From NCBI RefSeq assembly GCF_900101385.1, contig NZ_FMZB01000002.1, forward strand, positions 62,001 through 126,000: DNA of 64,000 nt, in the 5' to 3' direction. The notes under the pieces were generated by a model. That model did not search any database and had not been told where the DNA came from. It was given only the letters and a program-made list of their open reading frames with translations. The position numbers were made by a program, and so were the translations under genes. Each line of letters starts with the position of its first letter. Position 1 is the first letter of the stretch. Of the stretch, positions 20,942 to 30,481 are shown piece after piece. The stretch is from Terribacillus halophilus. Its GTDB lineage: Bacteria > Bacillota > Bacilli > Bacillales > Amphibacillaceae.

Positions 20942-22306
20942 TTATTTTGTTGGTGCTTCCAATTCCACCCGTTCTATTTTCCCAACGATGAATAAATAGC
21001 TTAGAATGGCAACTAGCGCATTGGCACCGACGAAGATAAGCGCGCCATTGAAGGAACCTGTCGCGTTGACGATATACCCGATGATGATTGGTGTCGTGAT
21101 GGAAGCGATGTTTCCGAATGTATTGAATAGTCCTCCACTGACACCTGCTGTCTGCTTCGGCGATGTATCGGACACGACTGCCCAGCCCAATGCGCCAAAA
21201 CCTTTGCCGAAGAAAGCAAGCGACATGATAACCACGACAAGCCATTCAGCATCCACATAGTTACAGATGATCATACTGCAGGAAAGCAGCATCCCAATGA
21301 TGATCGGTGTTTTCCGTGCGATGGTCAGCGATAGGTTCTTGCGGAGAAGGAAATCCGAGAACATCCCGCCAAGGATTCCGCCAAGGAAACCACATATCGC
21401 CGGCAGGGATGCAATGAATCCAGCTTCCAGAATCGACATTCCGCGTCCTTGTACCAGATAGACGGGAAACCAAGTCAAAAAGAAATAAGTCAATGTCGTA
21501 ATACAATATTGTGCAATGTAAATGCCAATCAACATCCGCTTCTTTAATAGTTGCTTAATGAACGGCCACTGTGACTGCTTCTCCTTTGAACCAGCACCTT
21601 CCTTCTTTTGATCCATATCGACGACTCCGCCGCCTGCTTCGATATAGTCGATTTCAGCCCGATTTGCTTTTGGATGTTCTCGTGGATTCCGGATGACTTT
21701 CAGCCAAACCAGTGCCAAAACGATACCGATAGCTCCCATTACGTAAAAGACGGATTCCCAGCCGAATCTATATGTCAGCCACCCCATCAGCGGTGAGAAG
21801 ATAACTAGCGCGAAATACTGTGCTGAATTGAAAATGGCAGATGCCGTTCCGCGTTCCTTGCTGGGGAACCAGGCGGCCACGACCCGGCTGTTCCCCGGAA
21901 AAGATGGCGCTTCGGAGAACCCGACCAGGAAACGGAGCGCAAACAAGACAATAATCGCTGTACCGCCAGCAAAGAATCCGATTGCCCCTTGAAGTAAAGT
22001 GAAGATCGACCAAAACAGGATACTCATTCCGATAACAAGCTTTGATCCGAACTTATCGAGCAATATCCCGCCTGGTATCTGTCCAATCACATAAGCCCAG
22101 CCGAATGCGGAGAATACATACCCCATACTGACAGCATTCAAGCCCAGATCCGATTGCAAGGCATCCCCTGCAATACTGATCGTCGCTCTGTCAGCATAGT
22201 TGACAGATGTGACTAGGAACAACATAAAGACGACAAACCAACGAACCTTCGACTTTTTCATCTGAGTATCGTGCAGGTTATCTCTGATTTTATCCATATC
22301 GTTCAT
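20942..22306 (-). CDS. gudP: MFS D-glucarate transporter
   Basis: A 454-residue ACS-family (anion:cation symporter) MFS protein with 12 predicted membrane segments. SVNYADRATISIAGDALQ in the first segment and GGILLDKFGSKLV in loop 2-3 are typical of hexuronate/glucarate permeases. Located between ycbD and gudD, 17 bases from gudD. It is preceded by an intercistronic hairpin and an exact cre box. Confidence 0.93.
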   Translation of the reverse strand: MNDMDKIRDNLHDTQMKKSKVRWFVVFMLFLVTSVNYADRATISIAGDALQSDLGLNAVSMGYVFSAFGWAYVIGQIPGGILLDKFGSKLVIGMSILFWSIFTLLQGAIGFFAGGTAIIVLFALRFLVGFSEAPSFPGNSRVVAAWFPSKERGTASAIFNSAQYFALVIFSPLMGWLTYRFGWESVFYVMGAIGIVLALVWLKVIRNPREHPKANRAEIDYIEAGGGVVDMDQKKEGAGSKEKQSQWPFIKQLLKKRMLIGIYIAQYCITTLTYFFLTWFPVYLVQGRGMSILEAGFIASLPAICGFLGGILGGMFSDFLLRKNLSLTIARKTPIIIGMLLSCSMIICNYVDAEWLVVVIMSLAFFGKGFGALGWAVVSDTSPKQTAGVSGGLFNTFGNIASITTPIIIGYIVNATGSFNGALIFVGANALVAILSYLFIVGKIERVELEAPTK

Positions 22307-22321
22307 TCCTCCACCGCTTTT

Positions 22322-22336
22322 TTGTAAGCGTTGTCA
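22322..22336. promoter_or_regulatory. cre box inside the glucarate operon
   Basis: TTGTAAGCGTTGTCA fits WTGNAANCGNWNNCA at every position. It lies between ycbD and gudP, where CcpA could act as a roadblock or repress an internal start. Confidence 0.7.
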
Positions 22337-22349
22337 TTAATAGGTATGG

Positions 22350-22372
22350 AAAAGGGCTTGATCTGCCCTTTT
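22350..22372 (-). terminator. intercistronic hairpin between ycbD and gudP
   Basis: AAAAGGGC / GCCCTTTT 8-bp stem overlapping the ycbD stop; no T-run beyond the stem, so more likely a processing or attenuating hairpin than a strong terminator. Confidence 0.45.
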
Positions 22373-23837
22373 ACCCTTTAACAAAAACTGTCTTGATGCT
22401 GGTGAAGAATTCTTTGGCTGCTTCACCCTGTTCCCTGGAATGGGAGCTTGACTGCTTCATCCCGCCAAATGGAGCTTGCAGTTCCACACCGGCGCTTTCG
22501 GCATTCACCCGGATAAGACCTGCTTCCATCTCTTCGGCGAACTGCAGGAAGCGTCCGATATTTTTTGTGAAAATAGAGGCACTCAATCCGAATTTGACAT
22601 CATTCGCTACATCTATCGCTTGTTCCTCCGAATCTACTTTGATCAATGCGATGACAGGACCGAAAATTTCCTCCTGTGCAATCACCATATCAGTGGTTAC
22701 GTCTTCAAAAATGGTCGGCTGAACGTAAAATCCCTTCTCGTAGTCCCCATCTGTCAGCTGTTCTCCACCTAGAATAAGCTTTGCACCCTCTTCTATCCCC
22801 GTTTGAATATAATGAAGGCAATTTTGCAGCTGGGCTTCGCTTGCAATCGGCCCGAGCCACACCTCCTGCTCAAGGCTGTTCCCGATTGTGATGTCCTTTG
22901 TTTTCTCAATCAGCTTTTCACGGAATGCATCATAAATCGACGCCTCCACGATGACCCTGCTTGTTGCCGTGCATTTTTGTCCTGTAGAACGAAAAGCACC
23001 GCTGATCGTAGCATCCACTGCTTGTTCGATATCTGCATCAGCGGCAATGATCACCGGATTTTTTCCGCCCATCTCCAGCTGATATTTGGCGCCTCTTTCC
23101 AACGCTGTCAAGCCAATACCTTTCCCGACATTATTGGAACCAGTAAACGTAATGCCCTGCACCTTTGGATGTTCGGCCAATCCTTTCCCGATAACGGATC
23201 CCGCCCCGGTGACAAGATTGATGACTCCTTTCGGAAAACCGGCCGCCTCAAAACATTCGATTATTTTGATGGCTGTAATCGCTGTTTCAGATGCCGGCTT
23301 GAATACAACTGTATTACCATAAACTAACGCAGGGGCCATCTTCCAAATAGGAATGGCAACCGGGAAATTCCAAGGGGCAATGACGCCGACGACACCCAAC
23401 GGCACACGCGTCGTATACATGAAAGCACTGGCATCAGTGGAAGGAATGACATCACCAGTTTTACGCATCCCTTCACCTGCATAAAATTTCAATATAGCAA
23501 TTCCACGCTGTGTCTCCCCACGAGCTTCTGGCAAAGTCTTGCCCATTTCTTTCGTAGCTGTCTCTGCAATCTCTTCGGCACGTTCCTCTAATATTGCGGC
23601 CGCCCGATAGAGGAAGTCGCCTCTTGCTGCCCCTGATAGGCTCCTCCATTCTTTCCGTGCCGCATCTGCCGCTTCCACAGCTGCTTCCAAATCTGCTGCT
23701 GTGGAACTTTGAATCCGCCCGACAGGTGTGCTTGTATCTGCTGGATTGATGACGGTAATCTGTTCTGCTGACTTTGATTCCTGCCATTCACCATTGATGA
23801 AGTTTCGGTATACGTTCGTTGTTACATTCATCGACAT
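22371..23837 (-). CDS. ycbD: 2,5-dioxovalerate (alpha-ketoglutarate semialdehyde) dehydrogenase
   Basis: A 488-residue aldehyde dehydrogenase. The catalytic Cys is C289 ([11 protein letters not shown]) and the general base E255 (LEMGGKNP); PWNFPVAIP and FTGS are the cofactor motifs. In this operon it oxidises alpha-ketoglutarate semialdehyde, the product of the upstream dehydratase, to alpha-ketoglutarate for the TCA cycle. RBS GGAGAG before ATG 23837. Confidence 0.93.
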   Translation of the reverse strand: MSMNVTTNVYRNFINGEWQESKSAEQITVINPADTSTPVGRIQSSTAADLEAAVEAADAARKEWRSLSGAARGDFLYRAAAILEERAEEIAETATKEMGKTLPEARGETQRGIAILKFYAGEGMRKTGDVIPSTDASAFMYTTRVPLGVVGVIAPWNFPVAIPIWKMAPALVYGNTVVFKPASETAITAIKIIECFEAAGFPKGVINLVTGAGSVIGKGLAEHPKVQGITFTGSNNVGKGIGLTALERGAKYQLEMGGKNPVIIAADADIEQAVDATISGAFRSTGQKCTATSRVIVEASIYDAFREKLIEKTKDITIGNSLEQEVWLGPIASEAQLQNCLHYIQTGIEEGAKLILGGEQLTDGDYEKGFYVQPTIFEDVTTDMVIAQEEIFGPVIALIKVDSEEQAIDVANDVKFGLSASIFTKNIGRFLQFAEEMEAGLIRVNAESAGVELQAPFGGMKQSSSHSREQGEAAKEFFTSIKTVFVKG

Positions 23838-23851
23838 ATATTAGCTCTCCT

Positions 23852-24781
23852 TTATGGGGTTTTCTGCTTTTGCGGATATTTTTCCAATGCTTTCGCAAGA
23901 ATCTGTTCCATTTCCTTATAGTGCTCCTTGGTAACAGGTACGACTGGAGGACGCACATATCCCCTTGTGCTCAAACCGATGATCTCCATTCCTGCTTTGA
24001 TCAAGGCAACTGCATAGCCTTTGCGTTGTTTACGTATGCGGTTGATCGGCAAGATGACATCCGCATATAAATCATCCAATGTACTTTGGTCTCCTGCAAG
24101 CAGTGACTCGTAATACAACCTGGAAATATGCGGGATGTAATTCGAGATGGCCGAAGAATATGTTGTTATCCCGAGTGGCAAATAAGCAGGCATTGTCACT
24201 TCCGCCATCGGCATGCCATTCAGGAAATCCACTCTTCCTTTGAATTCCTGCGTGAGGCAGATATTCAACTCCATATTCCCGATTCCATCTTTTATCCCCT
24301 TCAATTGAGGATAAGCTGTCAGCCGCCTTACTGTGTCGATGGAATAAACAGCATTATCCCTTTGGTAGAGAATCGCATCCAATGTTGGTGCATTATCAAA
24401 TATTTCCTTTGCGTATTGATAAAGCCCTTCCTGTTCACCATGAATCAGATAAGGCGGAAGCAGCAAATAACCCGCTGCACCCTTCTCGGCTGATACAGCA
24501 GCTAGTTCAACAGCAGTCCGAAGATTCCCCCCGACTCCTGTATAAATCGGCACCTTGCCTGCAACTGCTTCAAACGCTGTATCCAGCATCACTTCGTACT
24601 CGGCCCGATCCAGGGATTGAAACTCACCCGATCCGCAAGCAATATAAATGGCATCCAAACCTCCCTCTACGAGAAAACGAATATTCTCAAACAATGCTTG
24701 CTCATCAAGTCTTCCTGTTTCGGTAAATGGCGCTACCGGAAATCCTAGAATACCTTTGGCTATGCCTGTTGATTGTCCCAT
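23852..24781 (-). CDS. ycbC: 5-dehydro-4-deoxyglucarate dehydratase
   Basis: A 309-residue DapA-superfamily TIM barrel. The Schiff-base Lys is K164 (KGIKDG) and the conserved Tyr Y139 (ILYQRDN). It converts 5-dehydro-4-deoxyglucarate to alpha-ketoglutarate semialdehyde, CO2 and water. The start MGQSTGIAKG at 24781 follows GAGGAGG; longer frames upstream run through the operator. First gene of the operon. Confidence 0.95.
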   Translation of the reverse strand: MGQSTGIAKGILGFPVAPFTETGRLDEQALFENIRFLVEGGLDAIYIACGSGEFQSLDRAEYEVMLDTAFEAVAGKVPIYTGVGGNLRTAVELAAVSAEKGAAGYLLLPPYLIHGEQEGLYQYAKEIFDNAPTLDAILYQRDNAVYSIDTVRRLTAYPQLKGIKDGIGNMELNICLTQEFKGRVDFLNGMPMAEVTMPAYLPLGITTYSSAISNYIPHISRLYYESLLAGDQSTLDDLYADVILPINRIRKQRKGYAVALIKAGMEIIGLSTRGYVRPPVVPVTKEHYKEMEQILAKALEKYPQKQKTP

Positions 24782-24794
24782 TGCGTACCTCCTC

Positions 24795-24809
24795 AAGTAA
24801 GCGATGTCA
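24795..24809. promoter_or_regulatory. near-consensus cre box in glucarate leader
   Basis: AAGTAAGCGATGTCA matches the cre pattern at 14 of 15 positions; it sits between the promoter and the ycbC RBS. Confidence 0.5.
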
Positions 24810-24812
24810 TTC

Positions 24813-24850
24813 CGTTTGTTTAATTGTATTACAAATAAACAAACGTGCAA
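24813..24850 (-). promoter_or_regulatory. glucarate operon promoter with FadR-type operator
   Basis: Promoter TTGCAC (24850-24845), 16 bases, TACAAT (24828-24823). A 33-bp inverted repeat at 24813-24845 has outer arms CGTTTGTTTA / TAAACAAACG and inner core TTGTAATACAA (24834-24824). The core fits the TnGTnnnACnA pattern of FadR-subfamily GntR operators. It covers the -10 and spacer, so binding would block polymerase. Confidence 0.8.
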
Positions 24851-25291
24851 ATAGTTTTTATGTATGGAATAATTTCAGGCAAAAATAATGATATAAAACA
24901 AGTATGGAATCAAACTGCACATTGCCAGACGTACAATAAAATACAGCACAAAAAAAGGGACGTTATCCCTACCGATGTTTACTTTCACCCTATTTCCAAT
25001 CGATTTAAAGATAACTGTCCCCCTAATACCACGGATACATTTTTATCTAGCCAATGAAATGTCCATTGGTTATTTTTTGCACAAAAAAAGAACCCTAAGG
25101 CTTTTTTCTATACGCTGAAATGATGTTGGATGAAACCAAAGGTACTTCATCATGTGAGATTGCCCAAACCTTTTCATCACGACCGCATTCCAAGCCAGGA
25201 ACCAATCCCGACATGGCCATCCCGCCTTCCCAAAACCGCTGATTGCTGAAGGCAAAACAAAAACCCCATCCAGCGGACGGGGTTCAAGTTT
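24851..25291. other. gene-poor intergenic region with hairpins
   Basis: No gene I can support. It contains a weak minus-strand terminator-like AGGGA/TCCCT with a seven-T run (24949-24971), a plus-strand hairpin CCAATG/CATTGG with a T-run (25051-25078), and the SDR terminator (25256-25283). A minus-strand frame at about 25095-25255 reads like protein but has no recognised family. Confidence 0.5.
25256..25283 (-). terminator. terminator of the SDR gene
   Basis: AACCCC / GGGGTT stem with an 11-base loop, then TTTGTTTT on the minus strand. Confidence 0.8.
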
Positions 25292-26158
25292 TTAGGAAGA
25301 TGTATAAGATCCCCCATTGATATGAATTGCTTGACCAGTCATATACGAAGCCTCATCAGAAGCAAGCATCACGTACGGCCATGCATGTTCGGATGGCTGA
25401 CCTGGACGTCCCATCAAACTATCCTGACCGAATTGTTCAATCTTATCCTCACCGATTGTAGACGGGATGAGCGGCGTCCAAACTGGTCCTGGCGCAACGG
25501 AATTGGCGCGGATGCCTTTTTTGATAAGACTTTGGGCGATACTGCGCGTCCAAGCAGTGATAGCACCTTTTGTCGCGGAGTAATCCATGAACATCGGATT
25601 GCCTCGGTAAGCATTGATGGAAGATGTACTGATAATCGAGTCTCCTGCTTTCATATGTCGTACAGCGGCTTTGGTAAGATAAAATTGCGAGAAGAAGTTG
25701 ACACGGAATACTTCCTCAAATTGCTCCGAGGAAATCTCAAGCACATCTTCCCGCACATATTGGATGGCGGCATTGTTGACGAGAATATTGATTTTACCGA
25801 ATTCCTCCACTGTTTTCTCGACCAAGCTGATGCAATGCTCTTCATCCTTGATGTCGCCCGGCAGCAGCAGACAACGCTTGCCTTCTGCTTCGATAAGACG
25901 TTTTGTTTCTTCAGCATCTTCTGTTTCATCAAGGTAGGAAATTGCAACATCTGCCCCTTCCTTCGCATAAAGGACTGCCACAGCTCGCCCGATACCGGAA
26001 TCACCGCCTGTTATTAGCGCAGCTTTTCCTTCCAATCTGCCGACTCCCTTGTAATCCAGCGGCTGATGCGGTAACGGATCCATTTTCGCTTCAATCCCTG
26101 GCTGACGATCTTGCTGATGTTTACTAGTTGTACCTTTCATCATATCTTTCGGTTCCAT
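25292..26158 (-). CDS. SDR family oxidoreductase, YhdF/YhxC-type
   Basis: 288 residues: an N-terminal polar tail of about 40 residues (MEPKDMMKGTTSKHQQ) typical of the YhdF/YhxC/YdaD general-stress group, then the cofactor motif GGDSGIG, NNAA, the Ser and YSATK catalytic residues, and PGPVWTPL. The start at 26158 has AAAGGAGAC; an upstream in-frame ATG at 26191 has no RBS. Probably NAD(P)-dependent; substrate unknown. It follows ganA but has its own leader, so coupling to galactan use is not implied. Confidence 0.9.
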   Translation of the reverse strand: MEPKDMMKGTTSKHQQDRQPGIEAKMDPLPHQPLDYKGVGRLEGKAALITGGDSGIGRAVAVLYAKEGADVAISYLDETEDAEETKRLIEAEGKRCLLLPGDIKDEEHCISLVEKTVEEFGKINILVNNAAIQYVREDVLEISSEQFEEVFRVNFFSQFYLTKAAVRHMKAGDSIISTSSINAYRGNPMFMDYSATKGAITAWTRSIAQSLIKKGIRANSVAPGPVWTPLIPSTIGEDKIEQFGQDSLMGRPGQPSEHAWPYVMLASDEASYMTGQAIHINGGSYTSS

Positions 26159-26245
26159 AGAAATGTCTCCTTTGCATCGTGATTGATACAATACTTTTCC
26201 ACATTGACACTGCTGTGAAACGTGAAACCGAAAGCTTACAAGGCA

Positions 26246-28300
26246 TCACTTGTCTACGCGAAGCACCTTCACCTCATAAGGATGCAACCGCAGCACACCC
26301 GAAAGGGACCCTCCATCCAATACATCCTCATACACTTGATCCAGCTGTATATCTTTTTCTTCCTCATTGAAATTCATGACAAACACGAACACGGATTTTG
26401 TATTGCACCGTACTTGGATGGAGACTCCATCCGGCTTTGTAATGCCAACCGGCGGCAAGATTCGTTCCGCTGCCAGCAATTGTCCATAAAAATCCTCCTG
26501 GAAAGTATCCTCCAATCTTCCGCCGATGTAATAAGCGATACCTTTTCCGTATGCATGCTTGGTGACAGCCGGGGTTCCCGCATAGAAATCCTCTTCATAG
26601 ACACCTTTTGTCGTTGCGCCGGCAAGATCAAGTACCGTGGCATAATCCTTCAATTCGTAATGCTTCCCTTCATAAAACACTTTATTGCAATCACGCGGAT
26701 AAAGGGTATCTGTTTCAGATGGCTGAATGCCGAAAACCTCTGCTAGTTTTTCATGCCATGAACCTTTATGCACAAGATCGTGCTCATTTACAACACCGCT
26801 GATATACGTCATGACAAGCTTCCCGCCATTTTTAACAAATGATTCAAGTTTTGCTGCTGTCCGATCTTCCATCATATAAAGCATTGGGACAACCAAAAGC
26901 TTATATTGGGAGAAATCATGATCTTTCATGATGACATCCACTGGAATATCACGCTTCCAAAATGGGCGGTAATGCGCATGCATTGTCTGGATGTACTGCT
27001 TGGAATCCAGACCATAACCTTGGGCATCTTGCAACGCCCAGTCGTTTTCCCAATCATAGAGCAATGCCACTTCGGCTGTGCGATGAGTTCCCTTAAGCGC
27101 GGCGAGTTTCTCCATTTTCTTGCCTAGTTCTGCAACTTCCCGGAATACACGGTTCCCCGGTGAACGGTCGTGATCGACGACCGCCCCATGAAATTTTTCC
27201 GTTGACCCCCTAGACTTTCGCCATTGGAAGTAAAGAATGCTATCCGAGCCATGAGCGAGCATCTGCATCGAGGCAAGGATATGCATGCCAGGGCGTTTTG
27301 CTTTGTTGACAGGATGCCAGTTGACCATGCTCGGTGTGTTTTCCATCAAGAGGAATGGCTGATTCTTCATCGTCCGGTATAAATCGTCAATGAATCCAAC
27401 CTTCATTGCAAGCTCTGCTGTTGTTTCCCAATCATTATGCCAAGTCGGATACGCATCCCAGCTGATTACATCGATCTTATCTGCAAAACGATTATAATCC
27501 AGTCCCCGGAATGGAATCAGGTCAGGTGTATCCGCCATGAAATTCGTTGTAACCGGAATATCCGGTGTGATTTCGCGGATCGGGACCAATTCATTTTCCA
27601 TGAAACGGACAGTCTGATCCGTCACGAACCTCCGCCAATCCAAACGCAATCCGTGAACACCATCTTCCCCATTCGGCGACGGAGATTCCACCTGCTCCCA
27701 TTCTGTGAACGTGTGACTCCAAAATGGTCCCCACCATGCATCATTCAATGCTTCCAGATTTCCGTCATAACGTTCTTTGAGCCATTCCCGAAAAGCAGCC
27801 TGGCAGCGTTCGCAATGACAATCACCGCCATATTCATTGGAAATATGCCATAACAGCAAAGCCGGGTGATCTCCATATCTTTCCGCCAGCTTGCGGTTGA
27901 TAGTTTGGGTCTTATCCAAGTACGTAGGTGAGGAAAAACAATGATTATGTCGGCCTCCATGCAGTTGCTTTACACGCTCAGCATTCACCCGCAAGACATC
28001 AGGATATTTCCTGGACATCCATGCAGGACGTGCACCGCTTGGTGTAGCCAAAATCACTTTGCCGCCAAAGGAATGGATATCATCGAAAATCTTATCCAGC
28101 CATTCAAAATTGTATACACCTTCTTCCGGCTCCAAAGCACTCCATGCGAAAATGCCGACCGAGAAAGTGTTGGTATGCGCCAATTTCATCAGTTCAATAT
28201 CTTCTTTCAGGACATCCGGGTATTTCAGCCATTGGTCAGGATTATAGTCTCCTCCATGCAATAAAAATGGTGCTTTCAAGTTGCGCTTCGTCTGACTCAT
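26246..28300 (-). CDS. ganA: beta-galactosidase, GH42
   Basis: A 684-residue GH42 enzyme without a signal peptide. Acid/base E156 (HISNEYGG), nucleophile E320 (FLLMENTPS) and the zinc cluster C121, C161, C163 and C166 are intact. It hydrolyses imported beta-1,4-galacto-oligosaccharides to galactose in the cytosol, like B. subtilis GanA. RBS AAAGGGAG before ATG 28300. Fourth gene of ganS-ganP-ganQ-ganA. Confidence 0.95.
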   Translation of the reverse strand: MSQTKRNLKAPFLLHGGDYNPDQWLKYPDVLKEDIELMKLAHTNTFSVGIFAWSALEPEEGVYNFEWLDKIFDDIHSFGGKVILATPSGARPAWMSRKYPDVLRVNAERVKQLHGGRHNHCFSSPTYLDKTQTINRKLAERYGDHPALLLWHISNEYGGDCHCERCQAAFREWLKERYDGNLEALNDAWWGPFWSHTFTEWEQVESPSPNGEDGVHGLRLDWRRFVTDQTVRFMENELVPIREITPDIPVTTNFMADTPDLIPFRGLDYNRFADKIDVISWDAYPTWHNDWETTAELAMKVGFIDDLYRTMKNQPFLLMENTPSMVNWHPVNKAKRPGMHILASMQMLAHGSDSILYFQWRKSRGSTEKFHGAVVDHDRSPGNRVFREVAELGKKMEKLAALKGTHRTAEVALLYDWENDWALQDAQGYGLDSKQYIQTMHAHYRPFWKRDIPVDVIMKDHDFSQYKLLVVPMLYMMEDRTAAKLESFVKNGGKLVMTYISGVVNEHDLVHKGSWHEKLAEVFGIQPSETDTLYPRDCNKVFYEGKHYELKDYATVLDLAGATTKGVYEEDFYAGTPAVTKHAYGKGIAYYIGGRLEDTFQEDFYGQLLAAERILPPVGITKPDGVSIQVRCNTKSVFVFVMNFNEEEKDIQLDQVYEDVLDGGSLSGVLRLHPYEVKVLRVDK

Positions 28301-28321
28301 TTTCTTCTCTCCCTTTTTGAT

Positions 28322-29164
28322 TTAACCTTTCGTTCCGCCTGTCGTCAGTCCAGAAACAAAATTCCGCTGCAGCAGCAGGAAGACGATGGCAATCGGTATA
28401 CTGATCAGGATGGCCCCGGCAGCGAACGTCGTATAGCTGGCACCCATCACCTCATTGACTAAGTTGAATAATCCAATCGGCAGCGTATATGCCTCTGTCG
28501 TGCGCAGGATGACAGACGACAGGACAAAATCTCCTAATGGCACCGTGAACCCATTCATGGCGACAACTGCCAGCATCGGCTTCGACAATGGCATGATGAT
28601 CTGCCAAAACGTACGGGTAAAGCTTGCGCCATCGATTCGTGCACTTTCATCAAGCTCCATCGGAATGGAATCCATATACCCCTTCATCAAATACGTATTC
28701 ATCGGAATCAAGCCCCCGATATACAACAGGATCAAAAGCCAATGACTATTGATCATATCCAGCATTTGCGCGAGCACAAAGAGAGCGATCAGCGCGGAAA
28801 ATTGCGGGATCATTTGCAGCAGCAAAAAGATGGTCAGTGTGTTCTTCCTTCCTTTAAAGCGGAAACGCGAGAAGGCATAACCTGTGAACGATACACTGAT
28901 AATGGCACCGATCATGGTGAAAAAGCTGATTTTGACCGAATTTACATACCACTGCACATAAGGAAGGGACGCAGAGCCCTCGAACAATTCTTTATAGTGA
29001 GCCAGCGTCGGATTCTTCGGGATGATGGAGGTACTGATCAAGCTGTTTCCAGGATTAAAGCTGGCGCCGATCGTCCACGCAAGCGGATAAAGGATCAAGA
29101 TCGACATCACAATCAGTACGCCATAGGAAAGGGTAAGTCGAATCAAACGAGATCGGTTGCGCAT
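28322..29164 (-). CDS. ganQ: galacto-oligosaccharide ABC transporter permease, MalG-type
   Basis: A 280-residue permease with six membrane segments and the EAA loop ESARIDGASFTRTFWQIIMP near 175-195. It matches GanQ of the galactan importer and partners GanP. The gap to ganP is 3 bases and to ganA 21 bases. No ATPase gene follows, so a shared MsmX-like ATPase elsewhere must energise it. Confidence 0.92.
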   Translation of the reverse strand: MRNRSRLIRLTLSYGVLIVMSILILYPLAWTIGASFNPGNSLISTSIIPKNPTLAHYKELFEGSASLPYVQWYVNSVKISFFTMIGAIISVSFTGYAFSRFRFKGRKNTLTIFLLLQMIPQFSALIALFVLAQMLDMINSHWLLILLYIGGLIPMNTYLMKGYMDSIPMELDESARIDGASFTRTFWQIIMPLSKPMLAVVAMNGFTVPLGDFVLSSVILRTTEAYTLPIGLFNLVNEVMGASYTTFAAGAILISIPIAIVFLLLQRNFVSGLTTGGTKG

Positions 29165-29167
29165 GGC

Positions 29168-30424
29168 TCATGCTCCTTCCTTGAATGTACTGGATTTTCG
29201 GAACTGCCATAAAGCAATGGATACGACAACAACAGATAACATAATGGTCAAAGCGGCTGCCAAAGCATATTGGCTGGACTGCATCGTCAGTTTATAGATC
29301 CAGGAGACAAGTATATCCGTACCGCCGGCGGTTGAATCTGGAACTGCTGGACCACCCGCATTGAACAGATAAATAATATTGAAGTTATTAAAGTTAAACG
29401 TGAACTGTGTGATGATGATTGGTGATATGGATAATAGGATCATAGGCATTGTTATGTGGCGGAACTTAGAGAAAACAGATGCCCCATCTATCGTTGCCGC
29501 CTCATACAGATCCTCTGGTATCGATTGCAGCACGCCTGTGGTCACCAGGAAAATATACGGAAAACCAAGCCACCCTTGCATCATAATCAGCGCAAATCGA
29601 GACCAGTTCGGATCTGTCAGCCAAGGGATTGCATCTATGCCAAGTGCAGCAAGAATATCATTGTTTACTGCTCCGAAACTGTCATTGAACAATCCCGCAA
29701 AGATCAATATGGTGACAAATCCCGGAACTGCCCAAGGCAGGACGAGAATCGTACGGAAGAGTTTTTTGAAACGGATTTCCTTTTGATTGGCGACAACAGC
29801 GAGAAAAATCCCTAGTGCTACCTGCAGTGTGGAAGCGACAATCGTCCAAACGATCGTCCATGCAAGAACATCAAAGAAAGTAGAGCGCCATATATCGACG
29901 GTGAAGATTTCCTTGAATGTGCTGAAGCCGACCCATTCCACGAGTTTAGCTGGTGGTGAATTATATAAATCATAATTTGTAAAAGCGATGGCGAAGCTGA
30001 AAAGAATCGGGAATACGACTGCGAACAATAGGAGCAGGAATGCCGGTCCGCTGATCAAATACGGATAGCCCTTCAGCAGCACGTGCTCATACTGCTGCCG
30101 GAGTGTATACAGCGTCTGTTTGTTATCACGCATGACACCCGTCTTATAGGCATCCCGCAAATTCAGATAATAAACAATCAAACCTAGGAAGATGACGATC
30201 AATGCGATGAGGCCCTCTGCCAGCAGGAAAATGGAATTGTCTCTCGGAATTTCTGTACCAAGCGTGACAATTCCCCACAACCCCATATTCAATAAATCCT
30301 TGAAAGCGATAAAAAATGAAATGGTGATCAGCAAAAACAGTAATCCTTTTAGCCATTGACGATGATAGAACTGCCCGAAACCTGGTACGATCGAGAGCAA
30401 CAATGCCACTTTGCGATGCTGCAC
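29168..30424 (-). CDS. ganP: galacto-oligosaccharide ABC transporter permease, MalF-type
   Basis: About 418 residues. The N-terminal part holds the SIVPGFGQFYHRQWLKG segment found in GanP/MalF-like proteins of Bacillus, followed by several hydrophobic stretches; the EAA loop EAATIDGASVFSKFRHITMP lies near residue 320. AGGAGG is only one base from ATG 30430 but 7 bases from GTG 30424, so the GTG is preferred. Confidence 0.92.
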   Translation of the reverse strand: MQHRKVALLLSIVPGFGQFYHRQWLKGLLFLLITISFFIAFKDLLNMGLWGIVTLGTEIPRDNSIFLLAEGLIALIVIFLGLIVYYLNLRDAYKTGVMRDNKQTLYTLRQQYEHVLLKGYPYLISGPAFLLLLFAVVFPILFSFAIAFTNYDLYNSPPAKLVEWVGFSTFKEIFTVDIWRSTFFDVLAWTIVWTIVASTLQVALGIFLAVVANQKEIRFKKLFRTILVLPWAVPGFVTILIFAGLFNDSFGAVNNDILAALGIDAIPWLTDPNWSRFALIMMQGWLGFPYIFLVTTGVLQSIPEDLYEAATIDGASVFSKFRHITMPMILLSISPIIITQFTFNFNNFNIIYLFNAGGPAVPDSTAGGTDILVSWIYKLTMQSSQYALAAALTIMLSVVVVSIALWQFRKSSTFKEGA

Positions 30425-30481
30425 GCCCATTCCTCCTCTTACATAGAAAATACGCACCGGCACAATGCCGGCACGTCTTTA

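Noticed and set aside
22803-23327. 174-codon plus-strand frame inside ycbD
   Set aside because: Antisense to a well-conserved aldehyde dehydrogenase; no ribosome site.
25070-25255. 61-codon minus-strand frame
   Set aside because: An alternative frame over the same stretch reads more like protein; the 61-codon version has TTG start, no RBS and odd composition.
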